Shown here piece after piece: positions 7,782 through 16,419 of a DNA stretch of 64,000 bases. The stretch is from positions 1 through 64,000 of the forward strand of contig DAHVMA010000087.1 of the NCBI GenBank assembly GCA_027320105.1. The letters are read 5' to 3'. Both the position numbers and the translations under genes were made by a program. The notes under the pieces were generated by a model. It ran no database searches. It was given only the letters and a program-made list of their open reading frames with translations, and was not told where the DNA came from. How positions within the stretch are numbered: the first letter of the stretch is position 1; each line of letters starts with the position of its first letter. Origin of the DNA: JAKAQB01 sp027320105. GTDB taxonomy: Bacteria; Actinomycetota; Acidimicrobiia; Acidimicrobiales; Palsa-688.

Positions 7782-8932
7782 TGGGGCATCTCGGCCCTCA
7801 CCACCCAGCTGCCATCCTCGATGCCGGCGCTGAGGGTGCCGTCGAGAAGGAGGAGCCGCTCGCGCATGCCGCCGAGGCCGTAACCGCCATTGACGGTCTC
7901 CAGGGCGCTCGGGGCCAGGTCCCTGGCGTGGTGGTGCAACCGGTTGGTGACCGTGAGGACGGTCCGGCTCTCCTGGAAATCGAGGGACACCTCGACCGGC
8001 TCGCGCGGTGCGTGCTTGGCGGTGTTTACGAGGGCCTCTTGCGCGGCGCGGGTGAGCGCCAGCCCGGCGTCGGTTGAGAGCAGGCGGGGAGTGCCGGTAA
8101 GCGTGAAGTGGACCGGCACACGGTAGTGCTGCTGGTGGTTGGCGCTTAGCTGGGCGAGGCCTTCGGGGAGTGGCGAGGTATCGCTGCGCAGGGCGTTGAT
8201 GGCGCGCCGCGTCTCGTTCAGACCTTCGCTCACCAGATGGCGGGCTCGGCCGAGCAGCTCAAGGGCGCGTGAGACGTCGCCCTGATCTGCGAGCACGACC
8301 TGGGCGGTTTGGATCTGCATCCCGAGGGCACCGAGGGAGTGGGCCAGCACGTCGTGGATCTCACGGGCGATGCGGGTGCGCTCGTCCAAGGCGGCTGCTC
8401 GGCCCTGCTCGGCTTGGAGCTGATCGGCCTTGGCCAGTAGCTCGTTCGACTGCTCGGCTTGGGCTCGATAGTCGCGAAGGAGCCGCCCGATGAGCAGGCC
8501 GGCGACGAGGATGACCGGATAGCCGAGCAAGTCCCAGGTAGGTACCCTGAAGCCGGCGCCGACCGAGTCGACCGTCACGATGCCGGCAGCGGTGATGGCC
8601 CCCGCCAGCCCCAACGTGAAGGTGTCGCCGGCCCACACCGTGGCCATGGCGCCGAGCAGGATGAACGGTCCGCCGTTGGTGGTGAGGGCGGCGAGACCGC
8701 TGGTCGCAGCCATCGCCGTGGCCGCATAGGGCAGCAGCCCGGTGAGCCTTGGTCCCATGGTCGATGAGCGTTCGCTGAGAGCCCACAGGGCCATGGTCAG
8801 CGTGGCTACGCCGAACGCCACGGCCTCGGCGACGAGGTTGTGGGTCGGACCGAAGGGCGCGGTGAGGGCAGACATGCCGACGACGACTAGGGCGACGACC
8901 CGCACTGCCCACATCAGCGGCGTTCGCTGCAC
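7778..8932 (-). CDS. Membrane sensor histidine kinase (HisKA_3 type)
   Basis: 384 residues. The first 155 hold five or six hydrophobic segments (about 8-25, 32-50, 64-84, 88-102, 104-122, 136-150) with very short loops, so signal sensing is probably within the membrane. The dimerisation/phosphorylation helix reads RIAREIHDVLAHSLGALG with H193 as acceptor. The ATPase domain follows, with an N-box-like ALVNTAKHA and a G-box GYGLGGMRERLLLLDG. No periplasmic sensor domain is visible. It overlaps the response regulator gene by 4 bp. The start at 8932 is GTG with GAGG very close; the ATG at 8914 is an alternative. Small-loop kinases beside ABC exporters often detect antibiotics or membrane stress. 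Confidence 0.92.
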   Translation of the reverse strand: MQRTPLMWAVRVVALVVVGMSALTAPFGPTHNLVAEAVAFGVATLTMALWALSERSSTMGPRLTGLLPYAATAMAATSGLAALTTNGGPFILLGAMATVWAGDTFTLGLAGAITAAGIVTVDSVGAGFRVPTWDLLGYPVILVAGLLIGRLLRDYRAQAEQSNELLAKADQLQAEQGRAAALDERTRIAREIHDVLAHSLGALGMQIQTAQVVLADQGDVSRALELLGRARHLVSEGLNETRRAINALRSDTSPLPEGLAQLSANHQQHYRVPVHFTLTGTPRLLSTDAGLALTRAAQEALVNTAKHAPREPVEVSLDFQESRTVLTVTNRLHHHARDLAPSALETVNGGYGLGGMRERLLLLDGTLSAGIEDGSWVVRAEMPQ

Positions 8933-9196
8933 GACCTCATCATCCCTCAGAGGGATCGCCCACGGCGTGCTCAGTGGATGTGCCGCGCCGCCCGGGGCGA
9001 CAGGAGGAAGCCTCCGGGTTGATCCGGGTACGAACTTCCGGCGAGGTTCTCATACCAGGCTCATACCGAGCGCCTCGGAAAACACTACCGCCGGGTTGAC
9101 GACAGGAAGATCCCCGGAGCCGGACGATGATCCCGATGGCACGCAGCGGCCCGGTCGTACACTGCCGAGGCGCCCGATCCAACCCGAGGAGGACCG

Positions 9197-9997
9197 ATGT
9201 CCGCGGCACCGCCGAGAACCCCGGGAGACCGATCCGGAGCGCCAGAGCCAGGTGAGACGGCGCTCGACGAGGTGGCACCGGCTGCCGAGACGATCGGGAT
9301 CACCAAGACCTACGGCACCGGCCAGGCCGAGGTGCGGGCGCTCGCGGGGGTGAGCGTGCGCTTCGAACGGGGGTGCTTCACCGCGGTCATGGGGCCATCG
9401 GGCTCGGGGAAGTCGACGCTCATGCACTGCATGGCCGGCCTCGACCGGCCGAGCGGCGGGCAGGCGTTCATCGGTGGCCAGGAGCTGAGCCGCCTCGACG
9501 ACGTAGCCCTCACGACGCTTCGACGTGACCACGTCGGGTTCGTCTTCCAGGCGTTCAACCTCGTCCCCGTGCTGAGCGCTGCGGAGAACATCACCCTCCC
9601 CGCCGACCTGGCCGGCCGGAAGGTCGACCGGGAGCGGTTCGACTACCTGGTTGACCACCTGGGGCTCGCCGGGCGGCTCGGCCACCGCCCGAGCGAGATG
9701 TCGGGCGGCCAGTGCCAGCGCGTCGCCTGCGCCAGGGCGCTCCTCGGCCGCCCGGAGCTCGTGTTCGCCGACGAGCCGACCGGAAACCTCGACTCGAATG
9801 CTACGGCGGAGTTGCTCGAGTTCCTCCGCAGCGCCGTGGACGAGCTGGGCCAGGCGATCGTGATGGTGACCCACGACCCCATCGCCGCGGCCACGGCCGA
9901 CCGGGTCGTCTTCTTGGCCGACGGCAACGTCGTCGGCGACCTCGACGAGCCGACGACCGGCTCGATCCTCGACCGGATGCGGACGCTCGGCGGCTGA
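9197..9997 (+). CDS. ABC transporter ATP-binding protein (MacB/LolD type)
   Basis: 266 residues. Walker A GPSGSGKST (66-74), Q-loop in FVFQAFNLVPVLSAAEN, signature MSGGQCQ (168-174), Walker B ELVFADEP (187-194), then TGNLDS and the switch His in VMVTHD. TGNLDS is typical of the lipoprotein/macrolide/peptide exporter class. The signature has Cys where Gln or Glu is usual, a conservative oddity. The N-terminal 30 residues are an extra, probably disordered tail. A GAGGAGGACCG site precedes the ATG. The gene is followed after 2 bp by the permease, so the two form one transporter and operon. Its promoter region faces the two-component kinase gene. Confidence 0.95.
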   Translation: MSAAPPRTPGDRSGAPEPGETALDEVAPAAETIGITKTYGTGQAEVRALAGVSVRFERGCFTAVMGPSGSGKSTLMHCMAGLDRPSGGQAFIGGQELSRLDDVALTTLRRDHVGFVFQAFNLVPVLSAAENITLPADLAGRKVDRERFDYLVDHLGLAGRLGHRPSEMSGGQCQRVACARALLGRPELVFADEPTGNLDSNATAELLEFLRSAVDELGQAIVMVTHDPIAAATADRVVFLADGNVVGDLDEPTTGSILDRMRTLGG

Positions 9998-9999
9998 GG

Positions 10000-12528
10000 A
10001 TGCGCAACGTGACCCTGAAGAACCTCGCCAGCCACAAGCTGCGGCTGGCGCTCACCTCGCTCGCGATCGTGCTCGGCGTCACCTTCGTCTCCGGGACCTT
10101 CGTGCTCACCGACACCCTGCACGGCCTGTTCTCCTCGCTGGTCGGGACGATGTACCAGAAGATCGACTTCCAGGTGCGGGGTGTGGCCCAGTTCCCGACT
10201 GCCGACGCGGCCAGTGCGGTTCGCAACCCGCTTCCCGAGTCGCTGCTCCAGATCGTGCGCCGAGTGCCCGGCGTCGAGGCCGCCTCCGGGGAGGTGACCG
10301 GCTACGCCGAGTTCCTCACCCGGAACGGCACGCCGATCGCGAACGGCGGCGCCCCGACCCTCGGCATGAACTTCGACCCGAACCAGCAGATCTCTGAGCT
10401 GCACCTCACCCAAGGCACCGCCCCGTCGAGCCCCAGCGACGTCGTGATGGACGCCGGAACGGCAAGCAAGTACCACTTCGCGGTCGGCCAGCACGTGCGC
10501 GTGCTCGGAAGCGGGTCCTCGCCCGGCACTTACACGATCAGCGGGATCGCCCGGTTCGGGACCGCCGGCAACCTGGCCGGCGCCACCCTCGCCGCCTTCA
10601 CCCTGCCCGAGGCCCAGCAAATGCTCGACGCGGTCGGCCACTTCGACACCATCAACATCGTCACCACGCCAGGGGCGAACAAGGCTGCCGTCCAGCAGGG
10701 TATCGCCCGCGTCCTGCCCAAGGGAGTCCAGGTCGTCACCGGCCAGACCGTCGCCAACGAGGAGACGGCATCGATAAACCAGTCGCTCTCGTTCCTCTCG
10801 ACGGCCCTCGAGGTCTTTGCCCTCATCGCGCTCGTCGTCGGAGCGTTCACCATCTACAACACCTTCTCCATCACCGTCGGGCAACGCACCCGAGAGCTCG
10901 CCCTCTTGCGCGTCGTCGGCGCCAGCCGGCGCCAAGTGCTCCGCTCGGTGTTGGCGGAGGCGGGGCTCGTCGGGCTCGTCTCTTCCCTCACCGGCGTCGG
11001 TCTCGGGGTCCTCGCCGCCGGCGCCTTGGAGGCTTTGTTGCGCGGGTTCGGCGTCACGCTTCCCTCGGGACCACTCGTCTTCGAACCCCGCACGCTGCTC
11101 GTCGGGCTCTTGGTCGGGGTCGGGGTGACGGTCGTCTCGGCCATCGGTCCCGCCCGGCGTGCCGTGGGCATCGCGCCGGTAACGGCCATCACCGGCGACA
11201 CGGGCACGGCCGAGCTGCCGACCCGGGCACGATTGGCCAGGGGTGGCGGCGTCTTCGCCTTCGGTGCGCTCCTCTTGGAGATCGGCCTGTCGGTGCCGGT
11301 CGTCCCCGTCGTCGGGATTGGCGCGCTCTTCATCTTCGGGGGGACGGTCATGCTCGCCCCCGCCCTGGCCCGCCCAGTTGCCTCGGTCCTCGGCCGCCCA
11401 CTGGCACGCCTGTCGGGGCCACCGGGGCGCCTCGGCCGGGCGAACGCCATGCGTAGCCCGCGCCGGACGTCCCAGACCGCCGCTGCCCTCATGGTCGGCT
11501 TGGCGGTGGTCGGGGCGATGGCCACCTTCGGCGCATCGGTCTCCCGCTCGGCCACGGCCAGCGTCGACGGCGCCATCAACGCCGACCTGCTCGTCACCGG
11601 GAAGTCCAACGGCTCCGGGTCGTTCAGCCCGACCCTCGCGAGCGCCGTCGCCCGAGTGCCCGGCGTGACCTCGTCCCTCACCGTCTACGGCGGCCAGTTC
11701 GAGGTCCGCGGATCGGTCGCGACGCTGAAAGCCGTCCCGGTCGACGGCCTCGCCCAGACCGTCGCCCTACACCTCACCTCGGGCAGCGTGAGCGACCTGG
11801 CTAACGGGGAGCTGCTCATTGACTCTTCGACGGCCAGCTCCGACCACCTGCATGTCGGGAGCCGAGTCCCGGTGCGCTTCGCCCTCACCGGAGCCTCCAC
11901 CATGCGCATCGGCGGGATCTACCAGTCCAACGCCCTCGTCGGGAGCTACCTCGTGGGCGAGACGTTCTACCTCTCCCACTACCGCAACCCGCTACCGAGC
12001 GCCGTGCTCCTCAAAACCGGCGGGGGTTCCGCGACCGAGCGGATCCAGCAGGCCGTCCGCCGTGAGCTGGCGTCCTCTCCGACCGTCCAAGTCCAGGCCC
12101 GCGCCCAGTTCGAGAGCTCGGAGCTGTCCAGCATCAACCAGCTCCTCGGGCTCGTCTACGTCCTGCTCGCCTTGGCCGTGCTCATAGCGGTCATCGGGAT
12201 CGTCAACGCCCTCATGCTCTCGGTGTTCGAACGCACCCGAGAGATCGGCCTGCTGCGCGCCGTCGACATGAAGCGGCGCCAGGTCCGGACCATGATCCGC
12301 TCGGAGTCGATCGTCATCTCGATCTTCGGCGCCATCATCGGCCTGGTGATCGGGACCGGCCTCGGGGCGGCGCTCGCCTCGTCGCTCGAGCTCAGCGAGA
12401 TCGCCATCCCCGCCACCAGCCTGGTCGCCTTCCTCGTCCTATCCGCGCTCCTCGGCCTCGGCGCGGCCGCCTGGCCGGCTCGCAGGGCAGCCCGGCTGGA
12501 CGTCTTGGCCGCTATTGCCGGCCAATGA
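10000..12528 (+). CDS. ABC transporter permease, duplicated FtsX/MacB-like
   Basis: 842 residues from the ATG at 10000, 2 bp after the ATPase stop. It opens MRNVTLKNLASHKLRLALT and a first membrane segment, then a large extracytoplasmic MacB_PCD domain. Three membrane segments follow (about residues 265-400), with FSITVGQRTRELALLRVVGA, the FtsX coupling motif. A fifth and sixth pair at about 420-460 leads into a second half with LGRANAMRSPRRTSQTAAAL, another exported domain, and a final three-helix FtsX unit with FERTREIGLLRAVDMKRRQV. Ten membrane spans in two FtsX repeats mark the type that exports peptides, lipids or drugs. The frame is open upstream, but only as a shadow of the ATPase gene. 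Confidence 0.94.
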   Translation: MRNVTLKNLASHKLRLALTSLAIVLGVTFVSGTFVLTDTLHGLFSSLVGTMYQKIDFQVRGVAQFPTADAASAVRNPLPESLLQIVRRVPGVEAASGEVTGYAEFLTRNGTPIANGGAPTLGMNFDPNQQISELHLTQGTAPSSPSDVVMDAGTASKYHFAVGQHVRVLGSGSSPGTYTISGIARFGTAGNLAGATLAAFTLPEAQQMLDAVGHFDTINIVTTPGANKAAVQQGIARVLPKGVQVVTGQTVANEETASINQSLSFLSTALEVFALIALVVGAFTIYNTFSITVGQRTRELALLRVVGASRRQVLRSVLAEAGLVGLVSSLTGVGLGVLAAGALEALLRGFGVTLPSGPLVFEPRTLLVGLLVGVGVTVVSAIGPARRAVGIAPVTAITGDTGTAELPTRARLARGGGVFAFGALLLEIGLSVPVVPVVGIGALFIFGGTVMLAPALARPVASVLGRPLARLSGPPGRLGRANAMRSPRRTSQTAAALMVGLAVVGAMATFGASVSRSATASVDGAINADLLVTGKSNGSGSFSPTLASAVARVPGVTSSLTVYGGQFEVRGSVATLKAVPVDGLAQTVALHLTSGSVSDLANGELLIDSSTASSDHLHVGSRVPVRFALTGASTMRIGGIYQSNALVGSYLVGETFYLSHYRNPLPSAVLLKTGGGSATERIQQAVRRELASSPTVQVQARAQFESSELSSINQLLGLVYVLLALAVLIAVIGIVNALMLSVFERTREIGLLRAVDMKRRQVRTMIRSESIVISIFGAIIGLVIGTGLGAALASSLELSEIAIPATSLVAFLVLSALLGLGAAAWPARRAARLDVLAAIAGQ

Positions 12529-12540
12529 GGTCCGTTCCCC

Positions 12541-12930
12541 AGACGCTCTTGGCCCACGCCGGAGTGCACACCGGGTGGGGACGACCCGTACCACCTGGGC
12601 GAGTGGCTGCCCGGGCGCCAAGACGCCTACCGCCGGGGGTCGCCGGCTTTCGACCCCGAGCCCAGCGTCGCCGCCCCCGCCTTCGGGCGTATCCCCGAGC
12701 GGTTACGGACCTGGCCGGGGGCGCGTTGCGGCGATGCGCACGTGCTCCGTTTCGTGGCCCTCGGCGCGCGGGTCGAGGAGATCACCGTTGACGTGCCGTG
12801 GGACTTCGCCGCCGGACCGGGATCGTCGCTCGTCCGGCTGGTCGGCGCAGGCGGCCAAGTGCTCTGCCTGGGCGCACCGCTCGACAGCCTCACGATCCTG
12901 CACCACACCGAGCCCCTCGTCGATATCCCA
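12541..12930 (+). pseudogene. Aminoglycoside N3-acetyltransferase-like remnant
   Basis: One plus frame without a start codon reads DDPYHLGEWLPGRQDAYRRG, then FGRIPERLRTWPGAR, VALGARVEEIT, GSSLVRLVGAGGQVLCLGAP and LDSLTILHHTE. This order and spacing match the central 100 or so residues of AAC(3)-type acetyltransferases (DDPYHL...FPEFLRTWPGA...GSPLARLVEAGGKVLMLGAPLDTLTLLHHAE). The N-terminal third is gone: the preceding DNA has a 2-3 base lesion at GGGTGGGGACGAC and no start. After LVDIP the similarity stops. The region between WPGAR and VALG is scrambled, as if by two compensating shifts. It is therefore a relic and should confer nothing. The family assignment is from recalled motifs only. Confidence 0.68.
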
Positions 12931-13148
12931 CATCCAAGCCGCCATCGAGCTGCTCGCTGGCAAGCCTCGGCCACCAGCCGCGACCCGACTCGTCGGTGGC
13001 TCGGGCGAATGGCGGGTCCGTTCCGGCAACTGCTAGCCGATCCGTGTGCGGGCAGCCGACGGTGCTTGCTCCCGCCAGCGACAGCCAGCTGCCCGGTGCC
13101 TGCCCGCTGGCTGCGGAGCGTCGCAGAACCAGGCGATCGGCGCCCTCC

Positions 13149-13427
13149 GCCGGGGTGTTCTGCTGCGACCTCGTGGAACTGGCCGAGGAGGTGGCGGCCG
13201 CGTCCTTGCCGGCCGATGACGTCGGCGGTGGCGGTGCCCTCGGCGAAGTGGAGCCACATGAGGTTGCAGCGTCGGGCGGGGCGGGCGCCTGGGTGCCAGA
13301 ACCGGTCGAAGGGCTGGTTCCAGGCCGCGAAGTCGAAGTGCAGGTCGAGCAGGCAGGCCGGTGCCGGCTCGAGGGTCTTGAGCAGGCGGGCGAGCGGTGG
13401 GCCGACGTCGTCGGGCGTCTGGTCAGC
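13149..13427 (-). pseudogene. MmyB-type XRE regulator fragment (ligand-binding domain)
   Basis: A minus-strand frame reads PPLARLLKTLEPAPACLLDL, HFDFAAWNQPFDRFW, CNLMWLHFAEGTA and LGQFHEVAAEHPGG. This follows the C-terminal domain of the actinobacterial MmyB-like XRE regulators (P.l..lLd.L...PA.v...r.dvlAwN..a..l......rN.l.l.F........R..a..hPgd). The N-terminal helix-turn-helix and the last 50 residues are missing, and the frame runs on into unrelated sequence on both sides. It is a gene relic of about 93 codons, overlapping nothing functional. Confidence 0.6.
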
Positions 13428-13542
13428 GTCGGGCGCGGGAAGCCCGGCGAGCCGCCGGCGATCACGCTGAACCCTTGCTGGGTGGCATGTCGCACGAGCA
13501 TCAGCGCGCCGGCGATCTTCGACGGTGCCAGCGGCCACGTAC

Positions 13543-13698
13543 GGTATGCTCGACGTGAGAGGCCATGCCCGTACCCGGCCAGGACATCGCCACGTCACCG
13601 CTCTCGTACCAGTCGAAGAGGTGGCCGATGCTGTGGTCCTCGTGAGCGACGAACCCGTCGAGGGACATCGTCACAACCTCTCTCACCTGCGGAAACAC
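13543..13698 (-). pseudogene. N-terminal fragment of a dihydrofolate-reductase-family gene
   Basis: The frame starts VREVVTMSLDGFVAHEDHSI and continues GHLFDWYESGDVAMSWPGTG. This is the beginning of the RibD-C/dihydrofolate reductase-like family (MSLDGFIAG.D...., then LFDWY..GD). After about 50 residues it runs out into Arg-rich non-homologous sequence and stops at 13501. Intact members have about 190-220 residues, so three quarters are missing. It faces the MmyB fragment on the same strand with 115 bp between, part of the same decayed block. Confidence 0.65.
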
Positions 13699-13766
13699 GG
13701 CGTCGTCGGCGATAGCCCTGCAAGTACCGCCAGCGATTCACGATTTCCCTGGGGGCTGCCTGGGTC

Positions 13767-13850
13767 AACCGCGCGCAGCAGGACGAACTGCGCGCATGCA
13801 CGACGAGATGTCGGTCCCTGTGCGCGCGGTTCGTTCGACGGCGCGCGGAT
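13767..13850. repeat. 84-bp four-box palindromic element, copy A
   Basis: Boxes: AACCGCGCGCA (13767-13777), AACTGCGCGCA (13786-13796), TGCGCGCGGTT (13821-13831), GGCGCGCGGAT (13840-13850). Starts within each pair are 19 bp apart and 24 nt separate the pairs. The core is TGCACGACGAGATGTCGGTC followed by CCTG. It begins 36 bp beyond the stop of the SDR gene. Same orientation as copy C. Confidence 0.85.
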
Positions 13851-13885
13851 TGGGGTGGGATGGCGCCGCCAGGTGTCGAGGGGCG

Positions 13886-14656
13886 TCAGGTGAGGGCCGA
13901 CCAGCCTCCGTCGGAGGTGATCACCTGGCCGGTGATCCAGCCGCCGGCGTCCGACAAGAGCCAGGCGACGAGCTCGGCGGCGTCCTCCGGACGGCCGGGA
14001 CGCCTGAGGGGGCTCTCGGAGCGAATGTGCTCGCGCAGGGAGGACGACATCCATCCAGTGTCGGTCGGGCCGGGGTTGATGGCGTTGACTGTTATGCCCC
14101 GGGAAGCGAGCTCGGCGGCGATGGAGACGGTCATCCAGTGGATCGCCCCCTTGCTAGCCGCATACGCGACCGAGCCTTTGAGGGGCAGGCCGCTCACGAA
14201 GGTCACGATCCGCCCCCGTCCCAGCGTGCCGTCGAACCGTCGGGCATGCTCGGCGGCGAGGAGTAGCGTCGCCCGGGCATTGACGGCGAGATGATGGTCG
14301 AAATCAGCCACCGTCATGTCGAGCAACCCACCGCCGGTGTCATGGGTGTGGACGACGGCAAGCGCCAGCGGTGGCCGGCCAAACGCAGCCTGAGTGCTGT
14401 CGTACACGGCCGCCGGCGCCTCTGGGTCGGCCAGATCGGCGTCGAAGTACTCCACCTCCATGCCGGTCCTTGCCAGGCTCAGCAGCAGGTCGTCCAACTC
14501 GTCATCGTGGCGGCCCCACCGCATGCCGGCGTCGTAGGGCCGCCAGCCCGTCAGCGCGAGATCCCAGCCGTCCCCGGCGAGGCGGCGAGCAACGGCGGCG
14601 GCGATGCCCGGACCGCGGGAGACTCCGGTGACGAGGGCGAGAGGCCGGGGATCCAC
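13886..14656 (-). CDS. Short-chain dehydrogenase/reductase (SDR)
   Basis: A 256-residue Rossmann-fold oxidoreductase. The cofactor motif is LVTGVSRGPGIAAAVARRL (TGxxxGxG at about 10-17). The acidic segment DADLAD sits where NADP/NAD-dependent SDRs bind adenine. The usual NNAG is replaced by VVHTHDTGG, as in a subgroup whose N-terminus also carries a TGWRPYDAGMRWG-like insert. The catalytic Tyr-Lys is in GSVAYAASKGA with an upstream Ser in VSGL, and NPGPTDTGW follows. The end ITGQVITSDGGW is typical of classical 250-residue members. It resembles oxoacyl reductase-type annotation, but the substrate is unknown. It lies alone, with 84-bp repeat A just past its stop. Confidence 0.9.
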   Translation of the reverse strand: MDPRPLALVTGVSRGPGIAAAVARRLAGDGWDLALTGWRPYDAGMRWGRHDDELDDLLLSLARTGMEVEYFDADLADPEAPAAVYDSTQAAFGRPPLALAVVHTHDTGGGLLDMTVADFDHHLAVNARATLLLAAEHARRFDGTLGRGRIVTFVSGLPLKGSVAYAASKGAIHWMTVSIAAELASRGITVNAINPGPTDTGWMSSSLREHIRSESPLRRPGRPEDAAELVAWLLSDAGGWITGQVITSDGGWSALT

Positions 14657-14803
14657 ATCCGCCAGTATCGCGGGCGGCGTTGGTCACGCGCGGCGGGGGC
14701 GTCCGGAGGCGGCGTCCGGCGGCGGCAACCAGCGGCGAGATGGCCGGGGCCGGTTCTCTCCGAGCGGGCCAGGCGGCGAGAGCCGGAGGACCGGACGGTG
14801 CCG

Positions 14804-14851
14804 GCAGCCGGCGCCTCCCGCAGCCGGCGCCTCCCGCAGCCGGCGTTTCCC
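14804..14851. repeat. Three tandem 16-bp repeats
   Basis: GCAGCCGGCGCCTCCC at 14804 and 14820, and a third copy at 14836 with CCT changed to TTT. Each unit contains the palindrome GCCGGCGC-like core. It lies in the 319-bp gap upstream of the SDR gene start. Confidence 0.8.
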
Positions 14852-14882
14852 GTAGGCGCTCCCGCCGGCCCCCGACCCCGCC

Positions 14883-14929
14883 GGTGAAATCACCCAGCCG
14901 GTGCAATCACCCAGCCGGTGCAATCACCC
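14883..14929. repeat. Tandem 17-bp repeats with GGTG-N4-CACC hairpins
   Basis: GGTGAAATCACCCAGCC (14883), GGTGCAATCACCCAGCC (14900) and a partial third GGTGCAATCACC (14917). Each unit is a 4-bp stem with a 4-nt loop. The array lies between the PucR stop (14976) and the SDR start (14656), and might serve as operator array or terminator. No gene is visible in the gap. Confidence 0.8.
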
Positions 14930-14975
14930 CGCTTCCGAATATGACCCTGAATCGCGTCCTGAGAAGTGCAAGTCC

Positions 14976-16148
14976 TTATGCGCTCGGATCGAGGGCCGTC
15001 GCTTGGCGCACCGCCCAGGCCTCGCATGCGAGCTCCAAATGCAGCCGTTGGGGGGCGTCATTCAGGTTGACGCCGCCGATTGCCGTGATGCGGGAGAGCC
15101 GGTACTTGAGCGTGTTGCGATGAACGAAGAGCCGGGCTGCGGCGGCATCCAAGTCGCCGTTGGCGGCGAAGTAGGTGGTCAGCGACTTCACGAGCTCGGC
15201 GTGGCGGGTGCTGTCGTAGCGGATCAGCGGGCCCAGCCAACGGTTGACGAACTCGTCGAGATCGACGTCGGGTGTCCGGGCCAGGATCCGCCAGATGCCC
15301 AGGTCGTCGAAGATCGCAACGGTCGGCTCCCCTGCGGTCGATCGCATCCGAAGGGCGGCGTCGGCATCGCAGACCGAGCGCCGGAGGTTGCACAGCGGCT
15401 CCCTGCCCCCGACTCCCACGCGGAGGGGGGTACCCAAGTTCTCGGCGAGGCGCTCCGCCAGTCGCTGCCACGGGAGCTCGTCGCCGATGGCAAGCACGAG
15501 CCGGCTGCCGCGCTCGGTGGAGAGGAACGGCCGCGAGACAAGCCCGGAGATGATCGTCTGGCAGCGGCCGGCGAAGCGGAAGGGAGGCCGGCCCGCAGGT
15601 TCGACGACCACCGCCCGGTAGGGTTCGTCCAGATCGAACCCAAAGCGCCGGGCGTGCCGGCGGACCCGCTCGGCGGTCGGATCCTCGAGCAACTCGGTGG
15701 CGAAGTCGCCCCACACCTGGATCTCGCGTTCGGTGCGGAGCCGGTCGAGCAGCAGCTGCAATGCGGCCGTGGACGCGGCCTGCTCCAGGCTGACGAGGTC
15801 GGCGGGCGAGCACGTCGCGCCGGGATCGCACAGGTTGACCGTGGCGACGGCGGCACCGTCCATGACGATCGGGGCTATCCACCAGTCTCCGCGCCGGGCC
15901 GCTGGCAGGGCGGCGGCTTCCGCCATGTCGGTGAGGGAGGGTCCCAGCTCGGGTCCCGGGTCGAAGAGCGTCAGCGGGAGCTCGGCTCCGGGTTGCGCCA
16001 GGTCGTCCTGGTACCCCGCCGTCGCCAGGATGCCGTCGCCGGTCGCCTCGATGGTGACAGGCCGGCCGGTGACACGGTGGAGCACCTCGGCCAGCCCCTC
16101 GAGGCCCCGCTCCAGCAGCACGGGCGAGAACAACTCCAGCCAGCCGGT
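14976..16148 (-). CDS. PucR/CdaR-type transcriptional regulator
   Basis: About 390 residues. The N-terminal half is GAF-like (EVLHRVTGRPVTIEATGDG, then WWIAPIVMDGAAVATVNL). The middle is a GGDEF-like fold remnant, as usual in this family (YRAVVVEPAGRP to LRVGVGG). The C-terminal HTH_30 is unmistakable: AANGDLDAAAARLFVHRNTL, then KYRLSRITAIGGVNLNDAP. Such regulators respond to small metabolites (purines, sugar acids, amino acids) and often control a neighbouring operon. The gene after it, downstream of the tandem repeats, is the SDR. The ATG at 16148 gives the usual domain start; an in-frame ATG at 16190 adds 14 residues. Confidence 0.88.
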   Translation of the reverse strand, partial: TGWLELFSPVLLERGLEGLAEVLHRVTGRPVTIEATGDGILATAGYQDDLAQPGAELPLTLFDPGPELGPSLTDMAEAAALPAARRGDWWIAPIVMDGAAVATVNLCDPGATCSPADLVSLEQAASTAALQLLLDRLRTEREIQVWGDFATELLEDPTAERVRRHARRFGFDLDEPYRAVVVEPAGRPPFRFAGRCQTIISGLVSRPFLSTERGSRLVLAIGDELPWQRLAERLAENLGTPLRVGVGGREPLCNLRRSVCDADAALRMRSTAGEPTVAIFDDLGIWRILARTPDVDLDEFVNRWLGPLIRYDSTRHAELVKSLTTYFAANGDLDAAAARLFVHRNTLKYRLSRITAIGGVNLNDAPQRLHLELACEAWAVRQATALDPSA

Positions 16149-16362
16149 CATGCACCTAGCACATCTTCCGTCTACCGCGATGCTCGCCATCCGTTAGCCC
16201 CTTACGCTGACGGCGATTCTGATTCGATTCGATTGGAAACCCGTTTCCTCGGTCTCGGGTCGATACAAAGTATCGCACGGCACGAGGCAGTTGTGAAGGG
16301 CCAATGAAGAGCCGGCTCCATCCGAACCTCCTCTTTCACTGTCAGTGCTCAGCCCCACGCGA

Positions 16363-16394
16363 AGAGAGGGGAAGGCGGATGCCTTCCCCTCTCT
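16363..16394 (-). terminator. Strong hairpin downstream of the secreted-protein gene
   Basis: A 14-bp perfect stem (AGAGAGGGGAAGGC / GCCTTCCCCTCTCT) with a GGAT loop, 26 bp past the TAG at 16420 on the minus strand. No clear T-run follows on that strand, so termination strength is uncertain. It insulates the gene from pucR. Confidence 0.7.
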
Positions 16395-16419
16395 CCTTGC
16401 CCTCAGGTCGAGCCGGTTG

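Larger units (their letters stand above)
12936..13766. other. Decayed region with gene relics only
   Basis: Apart from the MmyB and dihydrofolate-reductase fragments, this stretch holds no ORF with recognisable homology, codon structure or start. Together with the acetyltransferase relic it makes about 1.2 kb of non-functional DNA between the ABC permease and the SDR gene, unusual in this tightly packed window. Confidence 0.6.

Noticed and set aside
9712..9999. N-terminal extension of the ABC permease
   Set aside because: The upstream residues are a shifted reading of the ATPase gene; MRNVTLKNLASHKLR at 10000 is the normal family start.
14804..14929. Tandem arrays as a mini-CRISPR
   Set aside because: Units are 16-17 bp without unique spacers; no cas genes are in the window.
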